Shown here: in pieces, positions 17,404 through 27,524 of the stretch
Layout of the letters: every line of letters starts with the position of its first letter
How positions within the stretch are numbered: the stretch's first letter is position 1
Source: Pseudomonadota bacterium
Lineage (GTDB): Bacteria; Bdellovibrionota_C; UBA2361; SZUA-149
DNA length: 59,721 nt
Assembly: GCA_029555385.1 (NCBI GenBank)
Contig: JAKPSH010000161.1
Coordinates: 8,001 to 67,721, forward strand
Direction of reading: 5' to 3'
The notes under the pieces: generated by a model
Told to the model about the DNA's origin: nothing
The model's input: only the letters and a program-made list of their open reading frames with translations
Databases searched by the model: none
Made by a program: the position numbers and the translations under genes

Positions 17404-19433
17404 GAATATCCAGATCATGTTCGTGGGCCATTGGTTTTTGCTGTTTGCTGCTATACTTCACTGCAGCCGCGGCAAACGCGGTTCCTGGCGCCGATTCCTC
17501 TTTTGCTCCGGAAGCCGCTGCCGACGATGCCGGAAAAAACATTGAACAGCTGCTTGAGGAAGCGGATACTCTGCTCCGCACAGAGCGTCCGATCGACGCA
17601 CGCGCCAAGCTTCAACGCGCCTTAGCCCTGGCACCCACAGATTACCGCCCTTATATGAAGCTCGGCTTCTATTACTTAACCGAAGTTGGTCATTTCCGCC
17701 TTGCCTACCGCTACCTGAAGAGCGCAGAAAAACTTTTCGCCAAAGACTCGGCCAACAGCCTGCCGAGCTCTGACCGCACATTCGATCACGCGATGCTGCT
17801 TCATTTGATTGCCGAAGCAGAGCTTAATCTGGACAAGTATGAGGACACGCTTAAGACTCTTGATCGCTTTGAGCAGTTTTACTGGATGGACTGGTATCCC
17901 GGCACCCGTGCCTGGGTGCTGATGAAGCTCAAGCGCATTGATGATGCCATCAAAACGGCGCAAGCCGGTTTGCTGCGCGGCGCCGACCCCCGGCAAACCT
18001 GGAACATCCTGGGCATCCTGCTCTCCGTCAAAGATAACCGGGAGCTTTCGCTGCAAGCCTTCGCGCAGTCGATTCGCTCAGAAATAGTCTTGGGTGGGCA
18101 GCAGATTGCCACTCCGCTGAACAACGCCGGTGAGGTATACCGTGAACTTTTCCTGGATGACATTGCCGAAGCAAGCTGGCTCCTTGCACTGCGGCTTCCC
18201 GACGGATGCGAACACATCCTGCCCAGCTTGAATTTGTCGATCATCTACGTCGATCAGTTGCGGCTGTTTCAAGCGGAGCGCGTGCTTCGCGATTTTGAGG
18301 GGTGCTTCGCGCAGCACGCGCTGCGCGAGGATACGGAGCACCGCACGCTGCTTGCGCTGGGCCGGGGACGAATCGCGCTCCACGAAAATGATGTGGAGAA
18401 AGCTCTGGAACTTCTCACGACAGCTTCGGAGGATCAACAGTGGTTCGGCAAAATCGGTACGAACGAAAATGATGTCCGTTTTGCCGCGACAGCGGGCATG
18501 GCGCAGGTGCTCCTCGCCAGAGCTGCCGCAGTGCGAGATAAAGCTCACGAACACTGGTGGAAAGGAGTTTTGGATGCGCCGCAAGTCCCGGTGCTCAAAC
18601 TGAGGTCCTGGTGGCTTAACCGGACAGCGCGCAAGATAGCGCTCGAAGAGTTAGATGATTTTGAAGATTTAATTATCCGCAATACAGATACCATGATTGA
18701 GTATCCCACCTTGGGCAGCGTACTGGCCGGGTTTAACACCAGATCGTTGCGCAGGCGGATCTCCCGCATCATGGAAAACGATTCCCGTTCCGGCGCGCGC
18801 CCGTACTATCAGCTTTATTTGGCGGCTAATTTGGCAGACAACGGCGCGGAGGACGAAGCACGGGAGATTCTTCAGCGCCTGCTCGGTGAGTGGCGCGCAA
18901 TCGATCGCTTGGCGCTCGCCGAGACATTGGCACAATTAATTCAAGTCAGAACAAAGCAGCTCGGTTTCTTTGGCGCGTCGGCAGACAAGCTGGAAATCCA
19001 GCAGCTAAAGGAAAGACTCTTTGGCACGTTGCCGGCCCGCTTGCGGTTTTATGATTATGCGCTGCCTGTCAAATTGCGCACTACGGGAAACAGCTCCCAG
19101 GAAAAGGCGGCAGCAGCATGGATTGCGGGCGAGCTGCTGAGCGTGCGTTTTGAAGAGCCGCCGGCAAACGCTCAGTATCAGCCAGCATATACTCTTGCCA
19201 TTTCATGCACCGCAAACCCTAAGCAGCCCGAAAGCATTGCCGCCGGATTGCAGCTCATCGAGAACGCGACAAATCGTACCGTTGCCGGACATTCCGGGAC
19301 AATCGATAAGGACGGCAAAGGATTTGCGGAAGTTGTCAACAACTTCATTGCCAAGGCATTTGCCCATCAGTCAGACGCCCCCGCAGTTCCGCTGCCCCGT
19401 ATTCCGATTCTCGAAGGATTGCTGGACCAATGA
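17397..19433 (+). CDS. Exported TPR-repeat protein
   Basis: 678 residues. The N-terminus is signal-like (ISRSCSWAIGFCCLLLYFTAAA). From about residue 50 it is helical, with TPR-like pairs (for example LLRTERPIDARAKLQRALALAPTDYRPYMKLGFYYL, quoted here only by its hallmark ALALAP and LGFYYL blocks) at about 55-300, and a further helical region to about 530. The last 130 residues contain a mixed fold (VKLRTTGNSSQEKAAAAW). It overlaps the transglutaminase gene by 7 nt, so it probably acts as a scaffold for this membrane module. The specific partner is unknown. Confidence 0.78.
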   Translation: MVRISRSCSWAIGFCCLLLYFTAAAANAVPGADSSFAPEAAADDAGKNIEQLLEEADTLLRTERPIDARAKLQRALALAPTDYRPYMKLGFYYLTEVGHFRLAYRYLKSAEKLFAKDSANSLPSSDRTFDHAMLLHLIAEAELNLDKYEDTLKTLDRFEQFYWMDWYPGTRAWVLMKLKRIDDAIKTAQAGLLRGADPRQTWNILGILLSVKDNRELSLQAFAQSIRSEIVLGGQQIATPLNNAGEVYRELFLDDIAEASWLLALRLPDGCEHILPSLNLSIIYVDQLRLFQAERVLRDFEGCFAQHALREDTEHRTLLALGRGRIALHENDVEKALELLTTASEDQQWFGKIGTNENDVRFAATAGMAQVLLARAAAVRDKAHEHWWKGVLDAPQVPVLKLRSWWLNRTARKIALEELDDFEDLIIRNTDTMIEYPTLGSVLAGFNTRSLRRRISRIMENDSRSGARPYYQLYLAANLADNGAEDEAREILQRLLGEWRAIDRLALAETLAQLIQVRTKQLGFFGASADKLEIQQLKERLFGTLPARLRFYDYALPVKLRTTGNSSQEKAAAAWIAGELLSVRFEEPPANAQYQPAYTLAISCTANPKQPESIAAGLQLIENATNRTVAGHSGTIDKDGKGFAEVVNNFIAKAFAHQSDAPAVPLPRIPILEGLLDQ

Positions 19434-19596
19434 TTCTTCTCTTGCGTGCTTACCTGCGCTTGCTTCAGCACAGCGGCGGAAAGCACGCCGCAAACCAGCA
19501 CCTAACTAATAAACTTATTGCCAAAACAGCCTGCGTTCAGGTAGATCCCTTGGGGCGGGCAGTAATCGCATTACTTCGAAGAGCATATTTAGAGCT

Positions 19597-20568
19597 GTGA
19601 TCACAGACGCAATTGGAAATCTGAAGACACTTCGCGAATCTCTGACCAAAGTCATCCGGGGACGTGAAGATACGATAAAGCTCGTGTTGACCGGCTTGGT
19701 CGCCGGGGGTCATGTGCTCATTGAAGACTATCCGGGTTCCGGCAAGACAACCCTGGCTAAGACACTTGGCCGATCGATCGACTGCTCGGCTTCGCCGGAT
19801 GACACGGGACACATTCTGCCTTTTCGCCGGATTCAATTTACGCCGGATTTGCTGCCGTCGGACGTCCTGGGCGTCAACGTCTTTGAACCGAATTCTGGCA
19901 CATTCCGTTTTCAGCATGGACCGATTTTTGCTCACGTGGTTCTTGCCGATGAGATCAACCGCACAGGCCCGAAAGTGCAGGCTGCCTTTCTTGAATGCAT
20001 GGCCGAGCAGCAGGTGACAATTGACAACATCACTTATCCTCTCGACGAATTGTTTTTTGTCATGGGGACGCAGAATCCGCTTGACCTTGCCGGGACGTAT
20101 CCGCTGCCCTTGGTACAGCTTGACCGGTTCTTGCTGAAAGTCCCGATGAAGTACGTATCGGCTGAGACTGAATTGGAGATCATTAAAGAAGCCGAGCAAA
20201 TCCGTCTGAGCGCCGCGCATATTACTCCCGTGATCACTCGTGAACAGGTTTTGGCAGCGCGGCAAGCGGCAGCACAGGTTCATATCAGCGAAAAAATACT
20301 GCAAGCCATCGTTGACATCGTCCAGGCAACTCGGCACAACCCGCTTCTGCAATACGGCGCATCAACCAGGGCGGCAATTATGCTGAAAAATACCATCGCC
20401 GCCTGGGCGCTGAATGAAGAACGTGATTATGCAACCGAAGATGATTTAAAAACTCTCTGTCCTTACGTCCTGATGCACCGCTTGCGCTTTCACCCCGGTG
20501 CGGGCAATCCGCAGGAAGCTTTCGCCGAGCTGATCAGCCCGTACATAGAAAAACTTGTGCGGGCATAA
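19597..20568 (+). CDS. MoxR family AAA+ ATPase
   Basis: 323 residues from a GTG. Marks are Walker A YPGSGKTTLAKTL, the MoxR Walker B stretch VLADEINRTGPKVQAAFLE, sensor 1 MGTQNPLDLAGTYPLP, and sensor-2/lid helices with GASTRAA. MoxR ATPases act as chaperone-like factors, usually with DUF58 and vWA proteins, in the cytosol next to the membrane. Here the gene closes the DUF58-transglutaminase-TPR cluster after a 163-nt gap. MoxR normally comes first in such operons, so the order is inverted here. Length and motifs are normal. Confidence 0.92.
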   Translation: MITDAIGNLKTLRESLTKVIRGREDTIKLVLTGLVAGGHVLIEDYPGSGKTTLAKTLGRSIDCSASPDDTGHILPFRRIQFTPDLLPSDVLGVNVFEPNSGTFRFQHGPIFAHVVLADEINRTGPKVQAAFLECMAEQQVTIDNITYPLDELFFVMGTQNPLDLAGTYPLPLVQLDRFLLKVPMKYVSAETELEIIKEAEQIRLSAAHITPVITREQVLAARQAAAQVHISEKILQAIVDIVQATRHNPLLQYGASTRAAIMLKNTIAAWALNEERDYATEDDLKTLCPYVLMHRLRFHPGAGNPQEAFAELISPYIEKLVRA

Positions 20569-20607
20569 CAGCAAGGAGCCAGTGGAACACGAGCGGCTAG
20601 GGGAAAG

Positions 20608-21768
20608 ATGAAAATTCTCTTTCTTATGCCTTCCCGAGCGCGAGGCGGCTGCGAGGAGTTTGCGCTTACCGCAGCCCGGGCCGCATTGCAGCGAAAGCAA
20701 GAAGTTGTGCTGGCTTTCCCCAACCTGCCGGAGACGCAGTCGCTGATCGATGACTGCAAAAAGGCAGGCATCGACTATGTCCCTCTGCGCCAACGCAACA
20801 CCAGCTCCCCCTTGCGGCTTTTGACGCTCTTCTTGCTCGCCTTGAATTTCGCGTCGGCGCTAAGGTTGTTCCTGCGCATAAATCCCGATAGTATTCACCT
20901 CAGCCTGCCTTGGCCGACAATGGGCTACGAAATGATTATTGCTGCGGCCTGGCTGCGCATCAGAACCGTCGTTGTCTTTCAGCTTGCACCCCAGAAGATT
21001 GCGATTGGATCGCTCAAACTCAAAACATACCGCTGGGCACATAACCGTTCCCAACAATGGGCGGCGGTGTCTAAACATAACCAAGCAAGTCTTTGCCGGA
21101 CTTTTGGTCTCGCGCCAAAAGAAGTCGCCGTGATTTACAACGGGGTTTCGCTGCCGCAAGCGGCGGCAGCGGAAACCGCAAAAACCAAACTTAGAGAAGA
21201 ATTGGGCGTCCTGCCTGATGAAGCAATGGTTCTGACGATCGCACGCTTAGATCCACTCAAGGGCCATGAGATATTGGTTCCGGCAATTGCCAAGATCGTC
21301 AAGAAACATCCAAGAGTAAAATTCTTCTGGATCGGTGATGGAACTTTGCGGTCAGCTCTGCAAAATTTAGTTGTCAGCTACGGCCTGCTGGGCAAAGTTG
21401 TTTTTTCCGGCTTTCGCACTGATGTCGCGGATCTTTTGGATGCAGCTCAGTTATTTGTACACCCTAGTGAACGCGAAGGATTCTCTTTCGCCATTTTGGA
21501 AGCGATGGCGCATAAAGTTCCGATCGTCGCTGCCGATTCAACAAGTATCCCGGAAGTGATCGAAAATCAAGTGCACGGCCTGCTGTTTCGCAGCGGCGAC
21601 TCGTGTGATTTGCTCGAAAAAATAGATTGGGCTCTGAGCAACAATCAGGCAATGCAGGAAATGGCGGAGAGAGCCTATGTTCATGTTATGAAGTTCCCGG
21701 AAAAGGAAATGATCGAGCATCATCTTCATTTTCTGCAAAGACACGAACTGGCTCAAACGACATCTTAA
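20608..21768 (+). CDS. Glycosyltransferase, GT4/GT-B fold
   Basis: 386 residues. N-terminal MKILFLMPSRARGGCEEF gives the Gly-rich acceptor side; the C-terminal donor side has LTIARLDPLKGHE, FWIGDG, VVFSGFRTDV and the E-x7-E block EREGFSFAILEAMA. Retaining GT4 enzymes transfer sugars from nucleotide donors to lipids, polysaccharides or proteins at the cytosolic membrane face. It begins 39 nt after moxR and is followed by a second GT4 gene, so the pair may build one glycan. Acceptor and sugar are unknown. Confidence 0.88.
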   Translation: MKILFLMPSRARGGCEEFALTAARAALQRKQEVVLAFPNLPETQSLIDDCKKAGIDYVPLRQRNTSSPLRLLTLFLLALNFASALRLFLRINPDSIHLSLPWPTMGYEMIIAAAWLRIRTVVVFQLAPQKIAIGSLKLKTYRWAHNRSQQWAAVSKHNQASLCRTFGLAPKEVAVIYNGVSLPQAAAAETAKTKLREELGVLPDEAMVLTIARLDPLKGHEILVPAIAKIVKKHPRVKFFWIGDGTLRSALQNLVVSYGLLGKVVFSGFRTDVADLLDAAQLFVHPSEREGFSFAILEAMAHKVPIVAADSTSIPEVIENQVHGLLFRSGDSCDLLEKIDWALSNNQAMQEMAERAYVHVMKFPEKEMIEHHLHFLQRHELAQTTS

Positions 21769-21809
21769 ACAATGATCTAACCCGGAGCATGCAAGAAATA
21801 CGGGATGAC

Positions 21810-23018
21810 ATGAAGATTGCGCTATTTACCCCGTACCTGCCGTACCCGCTCGATAGCGGAGGCAAGATTCGGAGCTGGCACTTGCTGCGGGCACTGGCTA
21901 AACGTTTCGAGGTTGCTCTTTATACATTTTACGATTGCGAGCCGCCTCCGGCGTCAGCCGTCAAAGCGGTCGAAGAATCCTGCGTTTCTGTCACATTTTT
22001 TTCGCGAGCAAGAGACTGGTCTAAACGGGGACTAATTAAAAGCATTCTGACCCCCCCGCCTCTTTTGGTGAAATACTTCCTTGTTCCTGCGGCCATGGAA
22101 CAGTTTCACCGGGATCTGGAAAGTCGTCATTATGATCTCATAATTGCCGACGAACTTTGCATGGCGCCTTATCCAGAAATTTCACCGGACCTGCCACGGA
22201 TTATTATCAGACAGAAAGTCGATTCGGTTCATTACCGCGAGGCGGCCAAGTCGCGTCCATGGGGTTTCGAGAAAGCTTTGGAGCTTATCGAAGCATACCG
22301 CCTGGCCCGATATGAACGAGACAAAATGCCGCCGTTTCAAGCCTGTGTCGCCTGCTCGGAAGAAGATGCAAGCCTCATTCGGGACAGTGCACCGCATCTA
22401 CCCTGTCTCGTGATTCCGAATGGGGTTGACTTGACATCTTTCAGGCCCGCAAGCCAGTCTAAACCAGCAGCGCCGGTACTCTTGTTTGTCGGCTCAATGA
22501 ACTATCTGCCTAATATTGACGCAGTCGAGTTTTTCTTTAGCACGATTTACGAGAAAATCCGCCGCGCGGTTCCCGCAGTGAAGGTTCAGATTGTCGGCCA
22601 TTCTCCGCCTGACTCGATAATAAACCTTTCCCAACTTGATGGTGTCACAGTGATCGGTTCTGTTCCCGATGTGCGGCCATATTATGACCAAGCGGCGGTA
22701 ACGATCGTGCCATTGCGTATGGGAGGCGGAACACGTTTAAAAATTGTGGAATCAATGGCCATGAAAGTACCCGTGGTATCTACTGCCGTTGGTGCGCAGG
22801 GACTTGATATCCAGCATGGCCGGGATATTCTTCTCGCAGATAATGCTGAATCTTTTGCCGCAAACGTAATCAGTCTGCTCTCAGATGCTGGCTTGCGTTC
22901 TCGGTTGGCCTGCGCTGGGGAGCTGTTAGTTCGCCGCTACGACTGGGATACTCTGACTGAACCATATGCCGCTCTGGTGCAAGAAGTTGCCCGGAACTGG
23001 AAAAAGTATAAGAGATAA
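21810..23018 (+). CDS. Glycosyltransferase, GT4 family
   Basis: 402 residues from the ATG at 21810, which gives the MKIALFTPYLPYPLDSGGK N-terminus normal for the family. The frame is open to 21627, and an ATG at 21789 is a second option. GT-B marks are SGGKIRSWHLLRAL, VIPNGVDLTSF, LLFVGSMNYLPNIDA, and the C-terminal PLRMGGGTRLKIVESMA with the donor-binding Glu. Similar enzymes are found in exopolysaccharide and glycolipid loci. It ends 12 nt from the end of a convergent gene. Confidence 0.87.
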   Translation: MKIALFTPYLPYPLDSGGKIRSWHLLRALAKRFEVALYTFYDCEPPPASAVKAVEESCVSVTFFSRARDWSKRGLIKSILTPPPLLVKYFLVPAAMEQFHRDLESRHYDLIIADELCMAPYPEISPDLPRIIIRQKVDSVHYREAAKSRPWGFEKALELIEAYRLARYERDKMPPFQACVACSEEDASLIRDSAPHLPCLVIPNGVDLTSFRPASQSKPAAPVLLFVGSMNYLPNIDAVEFFFSTIYEKIRRAVPAVKVQIVGHSPPDSIINLSQLDGVTVIGSVPDVRPYYDQAAVTIVPLRMGGGTRLKIVESMAMKVPVVSTAVGAQGLDIQHGRDILLADNAESFAANVISLLSDAGLRSRLACAGELLVRRYDWDTLTEPYAALVQEVARNWKKYKR

Positions 23019-23030
23019 CACCTCTCTTGC

Positions 23031-24503
23031 TTATTCGTTCGCCGCCAGCGCCTTGTCCAGCAAATCCGCAAGCATATTCAAAGCTACATGCACGCCATCG
23101 GTCAGCGGTAGCGCCTCCGCACCGCTTGGCGCAAGCCTGTCCGCATAAAGCACTCCAATGCTGTTTTCTTTTGTGCCAATCGGCACCGCAGCAAACGGCC
23201 AGCAGCCCGCAAACAGCGGCTCGCCGTAGGTCTCGACACTGGCGTTGACAAAAGCCGCGGCATCCGGCCCCCGCTTTTGCGCGCTGTCGTCAAGCTCACG
23301 AACAATTGAAGCGGGGTCTGAGCCGAAAGATTCGCCGAGAGACATCTTGCCGATCAGCTTGCCGCTTATAGGATCGGAGAACAACAGCAGCACTCGATCA
23401 AATTTCAGACCAAAAGAAAGCGCCTCCATCGCCGAAGTAATTATGCTTGACATGGTCTCGCCGTTCTTGATTGCTTCCCTGATCTCGTCAACATAGTACG
23501 CAAATTGCGTAGACACTGCCGCCGATTCCGCACTAACGTCTCCTTCTTCCTGGTTGGGGGTTTCTGCATATTCTAAAAAATGCTGGGGCAGTTCGAGGAA
23601 ACTCATATCAATCACTTTACAGTGCTGCCGGAAACTCTCCGGCACAAGCGCGGTCACGGCGGTAATCTGGTCCAGACCAAGCCCCAAGAGGACCGCAACG
23701 TTCTCCAACGCTTGCGCCAGTTCTTTGCGCGAAGTGCTCTCAATTATTGCCTCGCTCATTCGTCCTGCCGCAGCTACCGCGGCGGAGAGATTGCTATGCT
23801 CTCCTGTCACCGAACTGCGGCTTGATTCTTCAGTATACAAAGCAAGGGCGCTGACCAATACTTCGCGGTAAAATTGCGGAATTGCCAGGCGGTCAATAAC
23901 GGCCAGACTCAGCGCCGCCGGCGGCACCCCGAGCGTTTCAGTAATGCTCTGCGTAACAGGCTTGCCGCGCTTTAGTGCGCGCTGCTGGGCCGATTCAAAC
24001 ACTTGCGGAAAATAGTAGGCTAAAAGTAAAGGACCAATGCTGAAAAAACTGCCCGAAAGATGGCCACGTTCAGCATCCTTATCGCCCATTTCAAAGGCAA
24101 GCGCCGTAGTCAACAGTGAGGTAAGAATGCATTTCTTTACATTATCAGCGAAGATTCCGCCACGCCGCGCAGCCGGACTGAAGCGCTGGAGCAAGACCAA
24201 GCTGGAACACAGCTCCGCCAGGGCTGACATGCCTAAACGGACTACAGCCTGCGAAACAGTAATTACCGGTGTCGCACCTTGATAGAATACGCTGTTAACA
24301 ATGTGCAGAATGCGCGTACCCAATGCCGGCTCACTGAGCACTAGCTCAACAATGCGTTCAAGCGGAGTATCGGGATTGTTGGCTAATGTGAGCAGCTCAT
24401 TAATCACCCGCGCACGTGCCGGGAAGTCGCCATCAGTGCTCAACGCTGCTTCCAAGCGTGAGATGATTTTTCCAGCACCTTCTTGTTCGGCAGCGTCTTG
24501 CAT
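23031..24503 (-). CDS. HDOD-GAF signalling protein
   Basis: Start taken at the ATG at 24503, which has CGGA in front; a GTG at 24542 would add 13 residues. Residues about 25-230 form an HDOD domain (FPARARVINELLTLANNPDT, LHIVNSVFY, AVVRLG), a catalytically dead HD-type helical module used in signalling. Residues about 320-490 look like a GAF domain (FDRVLLLFSDP, FAAVPIGTKENSIGVLYADR). Such proteins transmit signals to two-component or nucleotide-messenger systems. The hybrid kinase upstream on the same strand ends 15 to 54 nt away, so they are probably cotranscribed and functionally paired. Confidence 0.8.
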   Translation of the reverse strand: MQDAAEQEGAGKIISRLEAALSTDGDFPARARVINELLTLANNPDTPLERIVELVLSEPALGTRILHIVNSVFYQGATPVITVSQAVVRLGMSALAELCSSLVLLQRFSPAARRGGIFADNVKKCILTSLLTTALAFEMGDKDAERGHLSGSFFSIGPLLLAYYFPQVFESAQQRALKRGKPVTQSITETLGVPPAALSLAVIDRLAIPQFYREVLVSALALYTEESSRSSVTGEHSNLSAAVAAAGRMSEAIIESTSRKELAQALENVAVLLGLGLDQITAVTALVPESFRQHCKVIDMSFLELPQHFLEYAETPNQEEGDVSAESAAVSTQFAYYVDEIREAIKNGETMSSIITSAMEALSFGLKFDRVLLLFSDPISGKLIGKMSLGESFGSDPASIVRELDDSAQKRGPDAAAFVNASVETYGEPLFAGCWPFAAVPIGTKENSIGVLYADRLAPSGAEALPLTDGVHVALNMLADLLDKALAANE

Positions 24504-24557
24504 GATTCCGTTCTGTTTTTCTGCCTTAGCGCGATATCTCACAGGGCGATACTGCGG

Positions 24558-26747
24558 CTAGGCGTTCTCCATAACAGCAGCCGTGGTCAGCTCGCGGATC
24601 GCCGATACGATTTTGAGCGGACTGAACGGCTTGGCAATAAACTGCGATGCACCGTGCTGCATTGCATCCTGACGGTCGGTATCAAATACACACGCGGTTA
24701 CGACAATCAGCGGTATTTTCGAAAGCGGCTGAGGGCAGTCTTTGCGGAAGTAATCCAGCAAGCTGATGCCGCTTTCGCCCGGAATAGCCAGATCAACCAG
24801 GACCGTATCAAGTGATGTATGCTCCACTATCCGTTTTGCTTCCGCCACGGAATAGGCCACATAAGGCTGACCGCCTGCTGAACGAATGATCGTTTGCAGC
24901 ACATCGCAAGTAGAATGATTGTCGTCAACAATTAATATATTTAGTCCGTTAAGCTGATTCTCGTAGGTCGGTACTTTTGCATCGGCAGCAAAAGCGGTTT
25001 CGTTGCAGGCGCTTTGACCTTCAGCCAGCGGCACGAGGAACCAGAACACCGATCCCTTGCCAGCTTCGCTGCTAAATCCGATTTTGCCTCCGTTAAGTTC
25101 TACCAGCTTCTTGGTCAGGGCAAGGCCAAGACCCGTTCCCACTTGAGTCCGGCTGTAGCTGTCATCTGCCCGGTAAAAGCGTTCGAACAGATGTGGCTGC
25201 TGCTCGACGGAAAGACCCACGCCAGTATCCGAAACAGTGATCTTTGCCTTATCACCGACTTTCTCCAGGCGCAGCCCAACTTGTCCCTTTGGCGGAGTGT
25301 ATTTAATGGCATTGGAAAGAAGATTTATCAGAATTTGGCGCACATGGCGGGGATCAACCCAGGCAGTAAGCTCTTGGTTTTCATCACTGCTCTGCACATC
25401 AAGAGGGAGAAGATGTACTTCTTTGCCCATCGCCGTCTGCAGCATCAGCTTGTGCACCTGCTGCACCAATTGCACAAGTTCAACTTTGGCCGGATCAGTA
25501 TCCTCACTGCCCGCTTCGACCTTACTAATATCGAGAACATCATTAATCAGTTCTTTTAGATGATCGGCCGCTCGCACGATGGCACGCAAAGCCTCGCGCT
25601 GCTCATCACTGACCGGTCCGAATATGCCGTCAGCCATCACATTCGAATAGCCGAAAATTGCTGTCAATGGCGAGCGCAGCTCATGGCTCATATTCGCAAC
25701 AAACTTGCTTTTCGCTTGATTTGCTTGATCTGCACGCGCCTTTTGGACAGCAAGATCCTTAGTTCGATCTTCGACCAGGTCTTCCAATATGCTTGCGTAG
25801 TTCGCTAACTTATCTTTGTTACGCGCATTGAGAATAGCCGCGGCTGTGCTGCGCGCGAATTCCTCCAGCATGTCACCGTCCAGTTCGTTCAGTTCCTTTC
25901 GCTCGCGAAACCCAATGAGCACAACGCCCAGACTTTCACCGCGAAGATCGATACTTGCCCAATGAACGCAGGAAAAACCGAGTTCAACCAGAAAATCGAG
26001 TCCATGGTCGTGTTTCGCACGCAAGTCTGGAACTGAGATTATTCCGCCAAACTGGAGACTTCGGCCAACCTGGTTATCCAGAATCTCGACCTTTGCCGGT
26101 AAAGAGTCTGGCGGACAGCCATAACTCCCAGTCAATTCCAGCTGTTTCTCCGCTTCCGAGATCAGCGCCACCAAGGCGCACGCCGAACCGAAGCGAAAGG
26201 CAACTTCTCGCGCAATAGTGCGGCTGATTCGCTCCAGATTGGAACCGGAGATAATAAGCTTGTTCAGCTCATTATGCATTTCGATCTTACCGAGCAAGTG
26301 GCGCAGTGAAGCTGAGGCCTGCGGTTTTTCGTAAGCAACTCCCGTCAAGAGCGCAAGCAGCTCGAGACCAAGCTCGGTCATCCGGCAAATTTCAGGATCG
26401 CAAGCTGCTCCCAGCCATCCGCCCGTTTTCCCCAGGATTACAAAACGAAAATACCGGACTGCCGCCTGCGTTGCGCTCGCTGTATTGATGGCCGGCCAAG
26501 ACGCAGAGCGGCCCTTAACGACTACAGGCGGCGGAATATCTGCATCGCCGAAATGTGCCGCCTTGCTTATTTCATGAGACTGCGTTCTGTTGCGCACATA
26601 GAGGAACACCGAAACACTACGTACTCCTTCCAGTTTTACAGCAAGCTGACAGACCGCTTCAGCCACATCGCAATCCGGCCGCGAATTATTGACTAGAGAA
26701 AATATCTCCGAGCAGCTTTCAAGAAATTCAGTGGCGTCAAGGGACAT
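24558..26747 (-). CDS. Hybrid histidine kinase (GAF-HisKA-HATPase-REC)
   Basis: 729 residues from the ATG at 26747; a GTG at 26768 is possible. No membrane helix is seen, so it is cytosolic. One or two GAF-like sensor regions occupy about 1-300, a short coil follows, then the H box MSHELRSPLTAIFGYS with phospho-acceptor His355, the N box ILINLLSNAIKYTPP, G1 VSDTGVGLS and G2 GTGLGLALTKKL. The C-terminal receiver has IVDDNHSTC, the phospho-Asp in VLVDLAIPGESG, and a Lys in FIAKPF. A complete phosphorelay start. The HDOD-GAF gene downstream is the likely partner, and no output DNA-binding domain is present. Confidence 0.9.
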   Translation of the reverse strand: MSLDATEFLESCSEIFSLVNNSRPDCDVAEAVCQLAVKLEGVRSVSVFLYVRNRTQSHEISKAAHFGDADIPPPVVVKGRSASWPAINTASATQAAVRYFRFVILGKTGGWLGAACDPEICRMTELGLELLALLTGVAYEKPQASASLRHLLGKIEMHNELNKLIISGSNLERISRTIAREVAFRFGSACALVALISEAEKQLELTGSYGCPPDSLPAKVEILDNQVGRSLQFGGIISVPDLRAKHDHGLDFLVELGFSCVHWASIDLRGESLGVVLIGFRERKELNELDGDMLEEFARSTAAAILNARNKDKLANYASILEDLVEDRTKDLAVQKARADQANQAKSKFVANMSHELRSPLTAIFGYSNVMADGIFGPVSDEQREALRAIVRAADHLKELINDVLDISKVEAGSEDTDPAKVELVQLVQQVHKLMLQTAMGKEVHLLPLDVQSSDENQELTAWVDPRHVRQILINLLSNAIKYTPPKGQVGLRLEKVGDKAKITVSDTGVGLSVEQQPHLFERFYRADDSYSRTQVGTGLGLALTKKLVELNGGKIGFSSEAGKGSVFWFLVPLAEGQSACNETAFAADAKVPTYENQLNGLNILIVDDNHSTCDVLQTIIRSAGGQPYVAYSVAEAKRIVEHTSLDTVLVDLAIPGESGISLLDYFRKDCPQPLSKIPLIVVTACVFDTDRQDAMQHGASQFIAKPFSPLKIVSAIRELTTAAVMENA

Positions 26748-27049
26748 AAGCCCACCGGCAGTTAACACAGCTTGATGAAGTCAACAGCAAAAACGAGCAG
26801 ACAGCGAGCTTGCCGCGCCAGTGGCGCAGCAAGGGTCGAAAAATGCTCTAGTTCTTAGCTCGACGTCTGAGCGAAGAAGCTTTAAGATAAAGTAGTTAAA
26901 CCAACGCACAACTTCCGAGCAATGAGGTCGTTAATTGGGAAATTTCTCCTGGCTTGTTGCGGTTTAACTGTTTTATTCATCTATTTGTGAATCATATCCA
27001 GCATCTCTTTCGTTGATGAAATGCGGGATCATTTCAACTGGGTAACTTT
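26748..27049. other. Divergent intergenic region
   Basis: About 300 nt between the hybrid kinase start and the small membrane protein. No gene, terminator or clear promoter motif was recognised; regulatory sites for both are expected. Confidence 0.35.
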
Positions 27050-27379
27050 ATGGGCAGAAAAAAAACGGAAATTTCACCCTATGCCCTTGCCGCCGACGCC
27101 GTGGGTTTAACTTTCTTTCTCGCAGCTACAGCGATCGTGATTCTTGGTGAAACGACATCATTGTTGTCCAGCATGGGCCTTGAGCACCCCGGAGTTAAGT
27201 TCGTTTACACCTACATGTGTCCAATCATATCAACGATGATTCTCTCGTTGTTTGGAAGCAAGACAATGGATTTAGTCGGCACCTTGCTTGTTGCAGAGTG
27301 CGTTATTCTCGTCACAGCAATTATCTATCGTTGGATCTGCTACCTGGGCCTGCGCCTTATATCGCTGTTAATGGTGTAG
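27050..27379 (+). CDS. Small membrane protein, three helices
   Basis: 109 residues with hydrophobic segments at about 15-35 (GLTFFLAATAIVILG), 50-68 (CPIISTMILSLFG) and 75-107. The N-terminus MGRKKTEISPY is positively charged, so it should stay in the cytosol. No family is recognised. It converges with the FlgM-like gene and stands alone on its strand. The frame, length and hydrophobic pattern make coding likely, but the function is unknown. Confidence 0.5.
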   Translation: MGRKKTEISPYALAADAVGLTFFLAATAIVILGETTSLLSSMGLEHPGVKFVYTYMCPIISTMILSLFGSKTMDLVGTLLVAECVILVTAIIYRWICYLGLRLISLLMV

Positions 27380-27448
27380 GGGCCCTGTCGCAAAACGCAG
27401 CCTCTGCTGCGAATGAGAGATTTTGGCTGCGACTTCGCCGGGGCGCAC

Positions 27449-27484
27449 AAAAAAAAGCGGCAGTGTGTGGAGTCACACTGCCGC
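27449..27484 (-). terminator. Intrinsic terminator of the FlgM-like gene
   Basis: Perfect 11-bp arms GCGGCAGTGTG (27457-27467) and CACACTGCCGC (27474-27484) around TGGAGT. Eight A on the plus strand (27449-27456) give the U-tract for minus-strand transcripts. It lies about 40 nt past the stop at 27525. Confidence 0.9.
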
Positions 27485-27524
27485 TGGTAGCCGGGCATGG
27501 CCCATGACCGAATTCGTTGCTTGA

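Noticed and set aside
19018-19050. TGGCACGTTGC in the TPR gene
   Set aside because: Inside a coding region, and the TTGC does not fall at the required distance.
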